Source: Locusta migratoria
Lineage: Eukaryota; Arthropoda; Insecta; Orthoptera; Acrididae
Direction of reading: 5' to 3'
DNA length: 64,000 bases
Assembly (NCBI GenBank): GCA_026315105.1
Contig: CM048745.1
Location: forward strand, 540,468,758 to 540,532,757
Below, piece by piece: positions 54,763 through 64,000 of the stretch (position 1 is the stretch's first letter; each line of letters begins with the position of its first letter). A program made the position numbers and the translations under genes. The notes beneath the pieces were generated by a model. The model did no database searches. It had not been told where the DNA came from and was given only the letters and a program-made list of their open reading frames with translations.

Positions 54763-56315
54763 AAGTGGTTCACCCTTAGCCTCCAAATAATACAAAGCCT
54801 ACTCACTAGGAGCGTACCTTCGCTGAGCAGTGTCGCCGCTGTAGTTCAAACCTCTTCCGCTGTTGGCGCCACAAGCCAACCTCATTCCGTGTAGATCCTT
54901 ATGGAAGCCAAATATAAAATAAGACGTAAAATATGTCCGCATAGCACTGCGGTTAATTTTGATAAGTGATGTCGAAAACAATTATTGAAGTTCATGTTAC
55001 CGTCTCTTTTTAACAATGATAACATCAACTATTTCTTGTCATTACCATGTACACAGATTTTAGGCCAATTGATTGAAATTGTTTTACGGGCTTTCCTAGA
55101 GAGCTTTTTTTCTAAGTTTTCTTTTATTTTCGCAAAATATTCCCTGCGTACCTGGTCTGTCATATTGTTCATGAATTTCGTTGAGTAGAGCCGCAGAAAA
55201 TTTTGCAATATTAATGTGCTCAGGAGCTCTGCACTATAACGCGGGATTACGACAAATATGGGGCAGTAGCATTATTAACAGTGCGAACAGTACCTTTGGC
55301 TTTTCTATGACTGATTCCAATGGCTCGTTAGTCACACTTTCTAGTCTTGCCAGGAACATGATGAATGCACATTTCGGTTATTGAAGACCACCTCGGTCTT
55401 TTCCTTTAATTAAGGCCGTTATAGGTGACGGAGATTGTACACTGCTTGTTGAAAGTCTTCAAAATATATATTTTCTTCGACGACACGTAATTTTATTATG
55501 AGGCTGTGAAATATGGCTTTCTTGGAAGACTTCTTTGCTTATATTCACCTTGTCTGTAGCAATTTTATCGTCCTTAAGTTTCACAGATTTTGTCCCGGAT
55601 CTTTCAATTTCTCTTCTCGATTGTTTCAGCTTAATTAGTTTGCTTGGCAGTTACATTTCAAAAACACTAGGAACAGCATTAGGATTCAATTTATTTACTC
55701 CGATGCGCATGGATGTTTGTACTGTCTTTAGTATAAGTTAGTTTATAAGTAATTTGTAAGTTTAGGGAGTGATAGCCTCGCAGTTGAGTCCTATAAGCTT
55801 AACAAACATTTTAAAAATTACTTTACATTCAGGCCGCATTTATAGTCTGCGGTAAGAAAATGGTTACTACCACAGAACGCTGCCATAATTTATCCATTGT
55901 ATCGCTTACGTATCAGTTAAAAATTATGTACAATCACTGATTTTTAGGAAATACTCATACTATGTCTACTTATTGATTTTATCCATAATTGTCTAGTGGA
56001 TTCATTGCTCCGAAATTCGTGACAACTAACTTCAGTAGCTTTATTTCGGGAGCCCTGATTGCAAAATGGTACACAAGAATATACCATTTTCCGCAACACA
56101 CACAAAAGGTTGTAGATTCTCAACTCTTTTAGGTTGCACAGTGAGCATTACAATGTATAGTAACAGAAGGCACTTCAGTCAAGTTGCGCGGGCGTGAGGT
56201 TGTTATGTGGCGCCTCTAGCGGCAGCTCTTTCAACAAGAGCGGCGACATACGTTTACTGCTAGTGACAAGGCTTTTATATTATTGGAGGGTAAGGTTCAC
56301 CGCTCTCGGACTCGA
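54763..56315. repeat. Inverted repeat pair enclosing an unassigned 1.3 kb
   Basis: Arms of about 130 bases at 54763-54895 and 56183-56315, roughly 70 percent similar by eye: shared blocks include TGTGGCGCC, AGCGGCGAC and TGGAGG.TAAGG. Could be the ends of a TIR transposon or two inverted copies of a short repeat. The interior (54896-56182) holds AT-rich ORFs without known motifs and a SINE fragment. Confidence 0.55.
55703..55812 (+). mobile_element. SINE-A copy 34, body and tail only
   Basis: Begins at GCATGGATGTTTGTACTGTC, just past where the B box should be, and runs to CTTAACAAACATTTT. Confidence 0.85.
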
Positions 56316-56436
56316 TACGGTCGCAAAAGTCGATAGATCTTCCCGACAGTCGAAGCGAGCGGTGTTCTCGACACAGTGAAGTCACGACCTTGTCATCTGG
56401 TCTGCCGAATCTCGACCCCGATCCACATTCATCACA

Positions 56437-56516
56437 TGTTCAAATGTTTATAATTATAAAGGACCAAACTACTCTGGTCGTCGGTCCTTAGACTTACAAA
56501 CTACTTTAACTTATAC
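56437..56516 (-). mobile_element. SINE-A copy 35, partial
   Basis: Tail and early body (reversed). Interrupted at 56517 by a hAT MITE; the head is not recognisable beyond it. Confidence 0.8.
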
Positions 56517-56725
56517 CAGTGGCGTAACTAGGACTTGGCTTTGGGGGGGGGGGGATAGATCGGCTTGACTAGCAAAATTTTAGTCAGTTTCCAGACAGAC
56601 TACCATCTACCACTCCCGTTGAAGAAACTAATTCACTCCCTTCCAATTAAAGCTTATGGTAAAACACCCCAAGTGTCCAATCTTTACCAGATTGCTGTTA
56701 TACGATTTCTTTTTCTTTTCTTTTC

Positions 56726-56780
<55 letters not shown>

Positions 56781-56839
56781 CGGGTTCTGCGGGGGGTTCT
56801 ATCCCCCTCATCCCCCCCCCCCCCATAGTTACGCCACTG
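56517..56839. mobile_element. hAT-type MITE
   Basis: Ends CAGTGGCGTAACTA and TAGTTACGCCACTG, perfect over 14 bases, with a perfect 8 bp TSD ACTTATAC at 56509-56516 and 56840-56847. The interior has a G run, a C run and a TC microsatellite (56728-56777). Confidence 0.93.
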
Positions 56840-56847
56840 ACTTATAC

Positions 56848-57286
56848 ACACTCAAGCTCAATGCGAGCGGCCACGCGGCACGTAACGTGAGGCTCCAAAC
56901 CACAGGGCCATTCCGCGCGGCATCCACATCCGTGTGCACGTTGGCGCTTACGTGTCGTTTGAATGGAACTTGAAAGCTTTCCGCGCAGGGCCGGGCTGGT
57001 CACGGGGGCGGCGCCCCGTATATTTAGCCGCGGATGCCATGCGCGTGAGGCTGCGACACGTTGTAAAGCGGCTGCACCTGCCTCGCGATGTCAACACGCG
57101 CGCGCACCTGCCAACTCCCACAGCTGCTGGCCGCCGAGGGCCGCGCCGCTCTTCCCAACACTCGCCACTTCACGCATTCGCCTTGCATCGACTTGCACCA
57201 GTAACACGCCATTCATCAATATTAATCATGTTCCGTAGGATCAAATTGAGGAGCAAGTCTCCTTGGTCATGGAACGAGTCAGTACA
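56848..57286. other. Unassigned, GC-rich at 56870-57190
   Basis: CpG-rich block; overlapping ORFs without motifs. Confidence 0.4.
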
Positions 57287-57288
57287 TA

Positions 57289-57971
57289 CAGGGTGTTTCA
57301 CTAAGTGTGTTTGCCTCTGTAACTTATAAAATAATAGGTGACGGGAAATTTTAATGCGGTAGGTCAACACAAGAAATGTTACACTTTCTGCGGAGCTATG
57401 AACATAGTTTATTGTATCATTTTCCAAAGAGTTACACCACAAAGATATAATTTTTAAAATCGAACAATAGTTTTTTCTATCGTGTATTGGATTCGTTTAA
57501 ACCAGCTACGTCCAAATCAATTTACATTCCTTATCACTGTTAGTTTGGGAGCTACAACCCTTCAAAGTTCCGGAGGCGGAGGCTGCGATAGCGTAGCTGA
57601 CTGGCCGAGTGGCTATCCCCTGGGGCACGGCCCACTGTCTCATGACCACCAGCCAGTCAGCTACGCTGTCGTAGCCTCCGCCCCCTAAACTTTGAAGGGT
57701 TGTAGCTCCCAAATTAACAGTGATAGGACGTAGTTGAAATTGATTTGGACGCAGCTGGTTTCAACGAATCCAATGCACGATAGAAAACACTATTGTTCCA
57801 TTTAAAAAATTATATCTTTGTGCTGTAACTCTTTGGAAAATGATACAATAAACTATGTACATAGCTCCGCAGAAAGTGTAACATTTCTTGTGTTGACCTA
57901 CTGTACTAAAATTTCCCGTCACCTATTATTTTATAAGTTACAGAGGCAAACACACTTAGTGAAAAACCCTG
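57289..57971. mobile_element. Foldback MITE related to the DD41D element
   Basis: Ends CAGGGTGTTTCACTAAGTG and, rc, CAGGGTTTTTCACTAAGTG, flanked by TA at 57287-57288 and 57972-57973. Arms of about 270 bases match the arms of 59950-61848. The middle (57572-57690) is a second palindrome (GCGTAGCTGACTGGC and its complement) absent from the larger element. Confidence 0.92.
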
Positions 57972-57973
57972 TA

Positions 57974-58509
57974 TATTCCTTGACATAATGGAAAGAAGAA
58001 TGAGTCATGACGAGACTCTCCAGTTTACACTAGAAAGGTAGAGCTTATTCAAAATGTATGCGGCATAATACTGCACGCTTTTCTGTACAGGGGTCAAGCG
58101 GGTGCGATCCAAACGCAGATCGATTCCTGTCTACTATATTAACGCGTTCGCTGCGGCTGACGCTTATAAGCGTTTCCGCGATCAACACGCCAGAGCTGCC
58201 GACGTTTATAAGCGGCGCGCTAGCTGAGTACTCAGTTTAGTTAGTTTGTCTGTGCACTCGTGTTAGTACAGGCCACCAAAAAACATCACGTAACATTTTC
58301 CTGTCTGCAGTTGTGTGTTTTCGTCTTTGGTGATTTGCTATAATAACATCGCCTATACACCTTGCAAATTTGTTATATGAGGTTAGGTCATAGTACCACA
58401 TTGCAGATGAGACGTGTTTCTTTTTCTCCGTTTTATAAACCTTTTGATGTTTTCAATATAATTCTTTCTCAATGAAACGAATTTGTCGATGTTTGAATTT
58501 AATTTTCTT
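57974..58509. other. Unassigned
   Basis: Nothing recognised. Confidence 0.5.
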
Positions 58510-58700
58510 CAAATGTTCAAATGTTTGTATAGCTTATGGGACTTAACTACGAGGTCATCAGTCCCTAAACTTACAAACTACTTATGAACTAACTAAGACT
58601 AAGGACGGCACAAATATCCATGCCCGAGGGGGATTCGAACCCCCGACCGTAGTGGCCGTGCAGACCGTGACTGGAGCGCCTCAGTCTCCTCGGCCACCGC
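58510..58700 (-). mobile_element. SINE-A copy 36
   Basis: Nearly full-length; the head stops at CCACCGCG. No TSD recognised. Confidence 0.9.
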
Positions 58701-58889
58701 GTAACACTTTGGAATAAACAGTCTATTGAACAGGGCTCGACAAGTAGTATGCGAACTTACAACACATATTGCTTCGATCCGCCATTTTCTGCACAATGAA
58801 TACCATTTTGGATCAAAGAAAAAACCATCATCATAATCGAATGAAAATGAACTACAGGGGTAAATAATACAGCATTCAGTTTTTGAGCA

Positions 58890-59500
58890 AGATGCTAAAC
58901 ATGGGCTTTCCACGACAGCTTACTATCCATCTCCTCTACGCCTGTAAATTTGAAGTGGTCACTCTCACTTACCATATGCCCATTTTGTGTGATCAAACTA
59001 TCAGTTTTTGTTGAAATGTCTGTCAGAAACTGTAAAAACTGAGTCTTACCATAATTTAGCATCAATTTATTTTCCACAAGCCATGAAACTATTTCTGTAG
59101 CTGCATTATTTGATACTGTGTCAATATTGAAAACAGTGACCTTCACTACCAAGCATCAGCAAAAAAATATTTTAGAATCACCTGTTATAATAGAAGGCAT
59201 ACAATTTATATAACTAATAAGCAACAGCGTCCCCAGGGCGGACACGTGGGGTATCCTCCCTCCCCCCCCCCCTTCCCCAAAGTATCTTGTGGCCCCTGAG
59301 GACTGCATGTAGTATCCATTCTTAATACTGCGGAAAATAACGTTCTGCTGTCTGTTTTTAAAATAAGAGGTGAACGAAATGTGGGCTACTCGCCTTATTC
59401 CAACTTCTGCAAAAATATTTTGTGATCAACACAATCAAATTCAGTCCTTTTCGATACTGTTTCCCCCTTGTCTTCTAATGGTCAAAATACAAGCTTACCG
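58890..59500 (-). pseudogene. LINE reverse transcriptase relic, Jockey/CR1-like
   Basis: Minus strand: FDCVDHKIFLQKLE (RT palm), then PHVSALGTLLLISYIN (normally PQGSVLGPLLFLIYIN), FFADAW where FADDT is expected, then WLVENKLMLNYGKTQFLQF and DHFKFTGVEEMDSKLSWKAH. Several frameshifts; a C run at 59261-59273 interrupts it. Confidence 0.82.
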
Positions 59501-59945
59501 ACAACAGGACCAGATTTGTGATTTGATTTAGTACCTTGTAGACGAAATATAAGCGCCATTCTAAGCGATATTAAGTCGAGAGATGTATTGGTGATTTCTG
59601 TAGATGCAAGAAATGCGAAATGTCTGTCAAAGTATTACATCGAACAGTCCACACAAGAAAACTGGAGTTAACACGGAGGTTCACTGACAGTCATCCGGCA
59701 TCCACCACATACAACAAGGTAGTATGTGGAGTATGGATGCAGATGTATGCGTAGCAGATGCGAAAGAATTGACTAATTTTTAAAGTGGCAACGACACTAT
59801 AATTAAATGTATCTGTAATTGCGTGATTTAATTATTACCGCGTACAGAAATCGGATACTTCTATTAAGGACCGCAAGTTATCTTTACTCCTACTCGTCAC
59901 TGAGCGGTAATCCGGGGACATGTTTGTCCGGAAAAACATGCACCA
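59501..59945. other. Unassigned
   Basis: Nothing recognised. Confidence 0.5.
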
Positions 59946-59949
59946 TATA

Positions 59950-61848
59950 CAGGATGTTTCACTAAGTGCGTTTGCCTCTGCAACTTATAAAATAATAGGT
60001 GACGGGGAATTTTAATGCCGTAGGTCAACACAAGAAATGTTACACTTTCTGCGGAGCTATGAACATATGTTTATTGTATCATTTTCCAAAGAGTTACAGC
60101 ACAAATATACATTTTTTAAATGGAACAATAGTTTTTTTCTATCGTGCATTGGAATCGTTGAAACCAGCTGCGTCCAAATCAATTTAAACTACATTCCTAT
60201 CACTGTTAGTTTGGGAGCTACAACCTTTCAAAGTTTCAGGGGCAGATACCACACGCTGTACATAATACATGGCTGTGCGGTGGGTGATGGATGTTATGAC
60301 GGTGGGGAAGTTGATTTACATGAGATGTTCAAATGTGTGTCCATGTTCCTCAATGCATAATGCAATGCGCCATAGAAAGGATCTGCGGACGACATGTAAC
60401 ATCGTCGGTGTGACGGAGCGACATGCGTCCTCAATGCGCCGTTTTAGATCATCTGGGGATATGGGCTCAGTTACATAAACACGATCCTTTAGATATCCCC
60501 ACAAAAATAAATCTACTGGTGTTAAATCGGGCGACCTTGCGGGCCATGAATGAGGATCATGGCGCCCCAACCATCTTCCTGCAAACCTGTTCTTTAGTTC
60601 TTCCACAACAGCATGCGCAGAATGGGCTGGGTGACCATCGTGCTGCATCCACATATGGACTCTCGTGTGTAGACACACATGTTCAAGGAGACCACCCAAA
60701 CTGTCGGCTATAAAAGCGCGATATAACTCACCTGTCAGTGTACCTGGGAAGTAGTGTGGACCGATGATTTCATCCCCAAGGATTCCACGCCACACTTTAA
60801 TAGACCACCTACGTTGACGTTCGACAGGTTGTACCTACCGAGGATTGTCTGCGGCCCAGTAATGCATGTTATGGCGATTCACTGCACCATAATTTGTGAA
60901 CGTGGATTCATCAGAGAACATAACACTTCATAAAGACTCCAGCGTGAAATTACACATGACCCACTCACAGAATGTCACTCTTGCACAGAAATCGTTCCCA
61001 TGCAGCTCCTGGGTCAGTGACAGGCGGTACGGGTGAAACCTGTGGTCGTGTACTATACGCCACACAGACGTGAGACTGACACCAGCGACTGCAGCAACGG
61101 CTCGTAAGCTGACATGAGGATCGTGGTGTCGTACAGCTAAAACAAACACCTCCGTCTCCTCACTTCTTGCAGGTCTTCGTCTGTTACTGCGGCGCATTGC
61201 CAAGCTGCCTGTTTCCCGAAGTCGTTGTTCGGCACGTAAGAACATAATGGCTGCCGGGGCTCTTCGCCTTGGATATCTCACGGCATACGCCGTTGCTGCT
61301 TCAGTGGCATCGTGTCGGCACTCGCCGAGCATCAGCAACATGTCAACGTATTCGTTCGTGTATGCCATCGTCATCCGATGTCAGTAACTGTGGTATATTG
61401 AACCCCGGTTGTTTGTGTGGCTCCAACTGGCGGGTATACGGCCGTGTGCGGCGACAGTCGGCAGTCTAACAGCGCATCGAGGAAGCTTCTCGCTCCGTGA
61501 CACCGGCGACGTTACAACTCGGCCGCACCACATTTAGAAGGCGCATTGCATTATGCGCAGCGTTTGTGGTATCTGCCCCTGAAACTTTGAAGGGTTGTAG
61601 CTCCCAAATTAACAGTGATAGGAATGTAGGATAAATTGATTTGGACGCAGCTGGTTTCAACGATAGAAAAACTATTGTTCCATTTAAAAAATTATATCTT
61701 TGTGCTGTAACTCTTTGGAAAATGATACAATAAACTATGTTCATAGCTCCGCAGAAAATGTAACATTTCTTGTGTTGACCTACCGCATTAAAATTTCCCG
61801 TCACCTATTATTTTATAAGTTACAGAGGCAAAAACACTTAGTGCCCTG
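59950..61848 (-). mobile_element. Tc1/mariner-superfamily transposon, DD41D type
   Basis: 1899 bp with long terminal inverted repeats of about 290 bases (59950-60245; 61563-61848), starting CAGGATGTTTCACTAAGTG and, rc, CAGGGCACTAAGTG. Flanked by TATA on both sides, consistent with TA insertion. Contains one transposase frame on minus. Confidence 0.93.
60316..61374 (-). pseudogene. DD41D-type transposase, two premature stops
   Basis: One continuous minus frame of 352 residues broken only by TGA at residue 149 (60930-60928) and TAG at residue 180. Residues 1-110 hold a DUF4817-like helix-turn-helix region with YTNEYVDMLLMLGE and AEQRLRETGS, then RPARSEETE and SLRAVAAVAGVSLTSVWRIV (second HTH). 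Catalytic Asp residues: FSDES (about 155), MQHDGHPAH (about 246), SPDLTPVDLFLWG (about 288), so 41 residues separate the last two. Similar proteins are common in insect genomes. Probably recently active; stops could be checked against other copies. Confidence 0.9.
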
Positions 61849-62394
61849 TATATAGATTACCAGCTGAAAAAAGTTCCTGTTACAGCACAGAAAAGGCAAG
61901 CATGTTCCTTTTTATTTTTACGAAAAAGTGGGGAAGCAGGTTTTCAGTCTACGTGATGAGTTTTTACCTCTGCAAACTCTTTATAATTTGTTTCAATACA
62001 TTGTTCAATTTGTTACTGCACAGTGCTATGGGAAATAATGAAAACAAAATTTATCAATGATGCGATGTTTATATCGAACTGTGAGATGGGCAAAAGTAAA
62101 ATTTTCCGCTTAGTCGATGTCTTAAAATCATATGTTAAGTTTCATAGCGACCAGAGCGTCGTCTCAGCACTATTGCTACCCATACGTAATGATTAGTGGT
62201 GGGTAAATTAGTTCATTTTTAGGAACTGGTTCACTGAAGACTGGGGACAGTTCCTTTCTACTCGTTCACCGTTCCTTTTTTATCCAGCTATAATCCAATA
62301 ACATGATCTAAATAGTTAGAAACTGAATAATTTTTTTATAAAAGTTGAACAATAATTTCTGACATAAAAAGTAAATGCAGAGGGTTTATTGAAC
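61849..62394. other. Unassigned
   Basis: Nothing recognised. Confidence 0.5.
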
Positions 62395-62790
62395 CACTTT
62401 TATGATATTTCTCTACACTTCCTAGCTCGTGGAAAAAACGAACATCTAAATCTTTCTGTTTTCGGTCTGATTTGTCTTATTTTATTACGATGATCATGTC
62501 TCGCAGTGTAGGTGGATGCTAACAAAATAAGATCGTGTTCGGAAGAGAAAACTGATGAAAGAAATTTCACAAATTGATCTCGCTGCAACGAATAACGCCT
62601 TTCTTTTAGCGATTTTCACCCCAACTCGTGCGTCGTTTCCGTGACACTCTCCCCCCATATCGCGATAATACAAAACGAGCTGCCTTTCTCTGAACTTCCT
62701 CTAAATCGTCCGTCAGTCTCGCCAGGTGTGGATCCCACAATACGCAGCAATACTCCAAAATAGGACGTGCAATTCATCGCTATGTAACCA
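62395..62790 (-). pseudogene. LINE 3' end, CR1/Jockey-like
   Basis: Minus strand: LEYCCVLWDPHLARLTDDLE, EVQRKAARFVLSRYGG, then after shifts DHRNKIRQIRPKTERFRCSF, FFPRA. Related to the LINE at 23505-23995 but a distinct, degraded copy. Confidence 0.82.
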
Positions 62791-62966
62791 CGTTCTTGTC
62801 CACTTTTCAGGCTCTCTTGTTTCTCTTCAAAATATTATACTCTAATGGCACTCTACTCACGGCTGCTCTTTCGCTGTCCAATTTATCAACTACCGTTGCG
62901 TTACAGATCGTTAAAATTGCTCAGCAAAGTCAAACAACTAGCGATGAAAGATATGTCGTTAGAATA

Positions 62967-63048
62967 AAATGTTCAAATGTTTTTAAATCTATCGGACCAA
63001 ACTGCGTGGTCATCAGTCCGTGGCTTACAAACTACTTAAACTAAGGAC

Positions 63049-63100
<52 letters not shown>

Positions 63101-63187
63101 CCAGGGAGGACTCGAACCTCCGACGGCGAGCAACCGCTTGCTCAGCAGCGAGGCGCCTTAGACCGCTCGGCTACTCCACCGTGGCTA
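62967..63187 (-). mobile_element. SINE-A copy 37 with (CA)n expansion
   Basis: Both head and tail present around a CA run (63050-63097). TSD TCGTTAGAATA (62956-62966) and TCGTTGGAATA (63188-63198). Confidence 0.94.
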
Positions 63188-63198
63188 TCGTTGGAATA

Positions 63199-64000
63199 GA
63201 ACGATTTGTCTGTGACTACGACTAGTGACAAAGCCGCTTAGCGTCAAATCGCCTTATTTGTGGCTTTTCAAAGATAAATCTGTTGAAACTCGAATTTATC
63301 GTTGCTGAATATCGACGGAAATACCAGAGAGATGTATCTGTTCAATCATATCTGCCGAAAGGTCATACAATGCAGTAGGCCCATATTATAGTCGTTGTGT
63401 TTCATTGGTTTGAGACTATAATTTTTACTATCATTGAGTTTGACAAAGGAAGATTGCTCAGATTTCAACACAGTCTACGAAACTTGTTATTTGTCTGATA
63501 TAAGTATTTTTATCCGTGTTGCCTCACTTCAACATAAACTTGTTTTACAATAGCGGTAACCAAGTTTAAATATGTTGCTGTTTATTTTTGTTTAGTGGTT
63601 TCATCTGTGAATTATGAAAGCGAAATAACGTTCACCCTATTCATTGGGAAAATGGCTAAAGGAGCTGCTTTTCACAGCAGTTCTTCTACACGTCACAAAC
63701 AATATTACAGACGGTTTTCTAAGCACGGTAACATACGTACAAAAACAAAGAAAAAACACCATAATTCCACAGCTTTACGAAGATTTTCAATTAATTAACT
63801 CATGTATATTCAGACCGTCACTATTAGGTTATATTTGGCCTTATAGGCCAACAAAAATACGACTGTGAGTGTATTGCGGTCGCATTATTTCAGATACTAG
63901 GACATCAGCACGCCTAGAAATAGGTCTAGGAGCTGGATCAACAAACAAGATTCTGTTGCGATGAAGAATGGGGTTAGGCCAATAAATAATGATAACGTGT
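63199..64000. other. Unassigned
   Basis: Two short overlapping plus ORFs (63595-63868), no motif. Nothing recognised. Confidence 0.5.

Noticed and set aside
1..64000. CRISPR array, rRNA or bacterial operon
   Set aside because: No regularly spaced repeats, no rRNA signatures, no operon-like ORF spacing; all signs are of a repeat-rich animal genome.

Overview
This window looks like intergenic or intronic DNA from a large, repeat-rich insect genome. I recognise no intact host gene, tRNA gene, rRNA or CRISPR array. The tRNA-derived SINEs, Tc1/mariner and hAT relics and RTE/Jockey/CR1-like LINE ends are typical of orthopteran (locust or grasshopper) genomes. Assignment to Schistocerca or a relative is inference from remembered repeat style, not from a search.

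The dominant component is a tRNA-derived SINE, called SINE-A here: about 200 bp, a Leu/Ser-like tRNA head with A box TGGCCGAG or TAGCCGAG and B box GGTTCGAATCC, a body containing AGTTTGTAAGTTTAGGGACT, and a tail ending ACAAACATTTGAACATTTG. I count 37 copies or fragments, 27 on minus and 10 on plus, many with 9-15 bp target-site duplications (TSDs). Three other tRNA-related families are present. SINE-B has a conserved core (rc of CAAGTCTTTCAATTGGACGC). SINE-C has a GGTTCGAATCCCGGCTGGGT B box and a TTGATGTCATATATTCCATG tail. SINE-D has two divergent tRNA-like modules.

Layout: 0-16 kb holds Tc1 pseudogenes (430-1290, 7180-7760, 11706-12520, 14618-15978), a mariner (4477-5491), SINEs and two inverted copies of a composite LINE/SINE segment (7913-8430, 10925-11475). 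16-26 kb holds a TIR element with a hammerhead-like motif, a SINE-C palindrome, a hAT-like element with a LINE and a SINE inside it, a second hAT-like relic, and the first copy of an unassigned element (Element U). 26-39 kb is SINE-dense and carries LINE 3' ends, Element U copy 2 and a 500 bp foldback. 39-48 kb holds a tRNA-like long inverted repeat, a 170 bp hairpin, Tc1 and mariner relics and a 918 bp tandem duplication with no visible differences. 48-64 kb holds more Tc1/mariner relics, a hAT MITE with a perfect 8 bp TSD, a DD41D-type Tc1/mariner element with a transposase frame broken by only two stops, its foldback MITE relative 2 kb away, and LINE fragments.

The genes do not act together as a pathway; the window is a record of nested insertion. 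SINE-A copies interrupt Tc1, mariner, hAT-like and Element U sequences and each other, and are themselves interrupted by a hAT MITE and by microsatellite growth. The least explained items are Element U, the hammerhead-like motif, the tRNA-bearing inverted repeat at 39.6-40.6 kb and the recent-looking 918 bp duplication.
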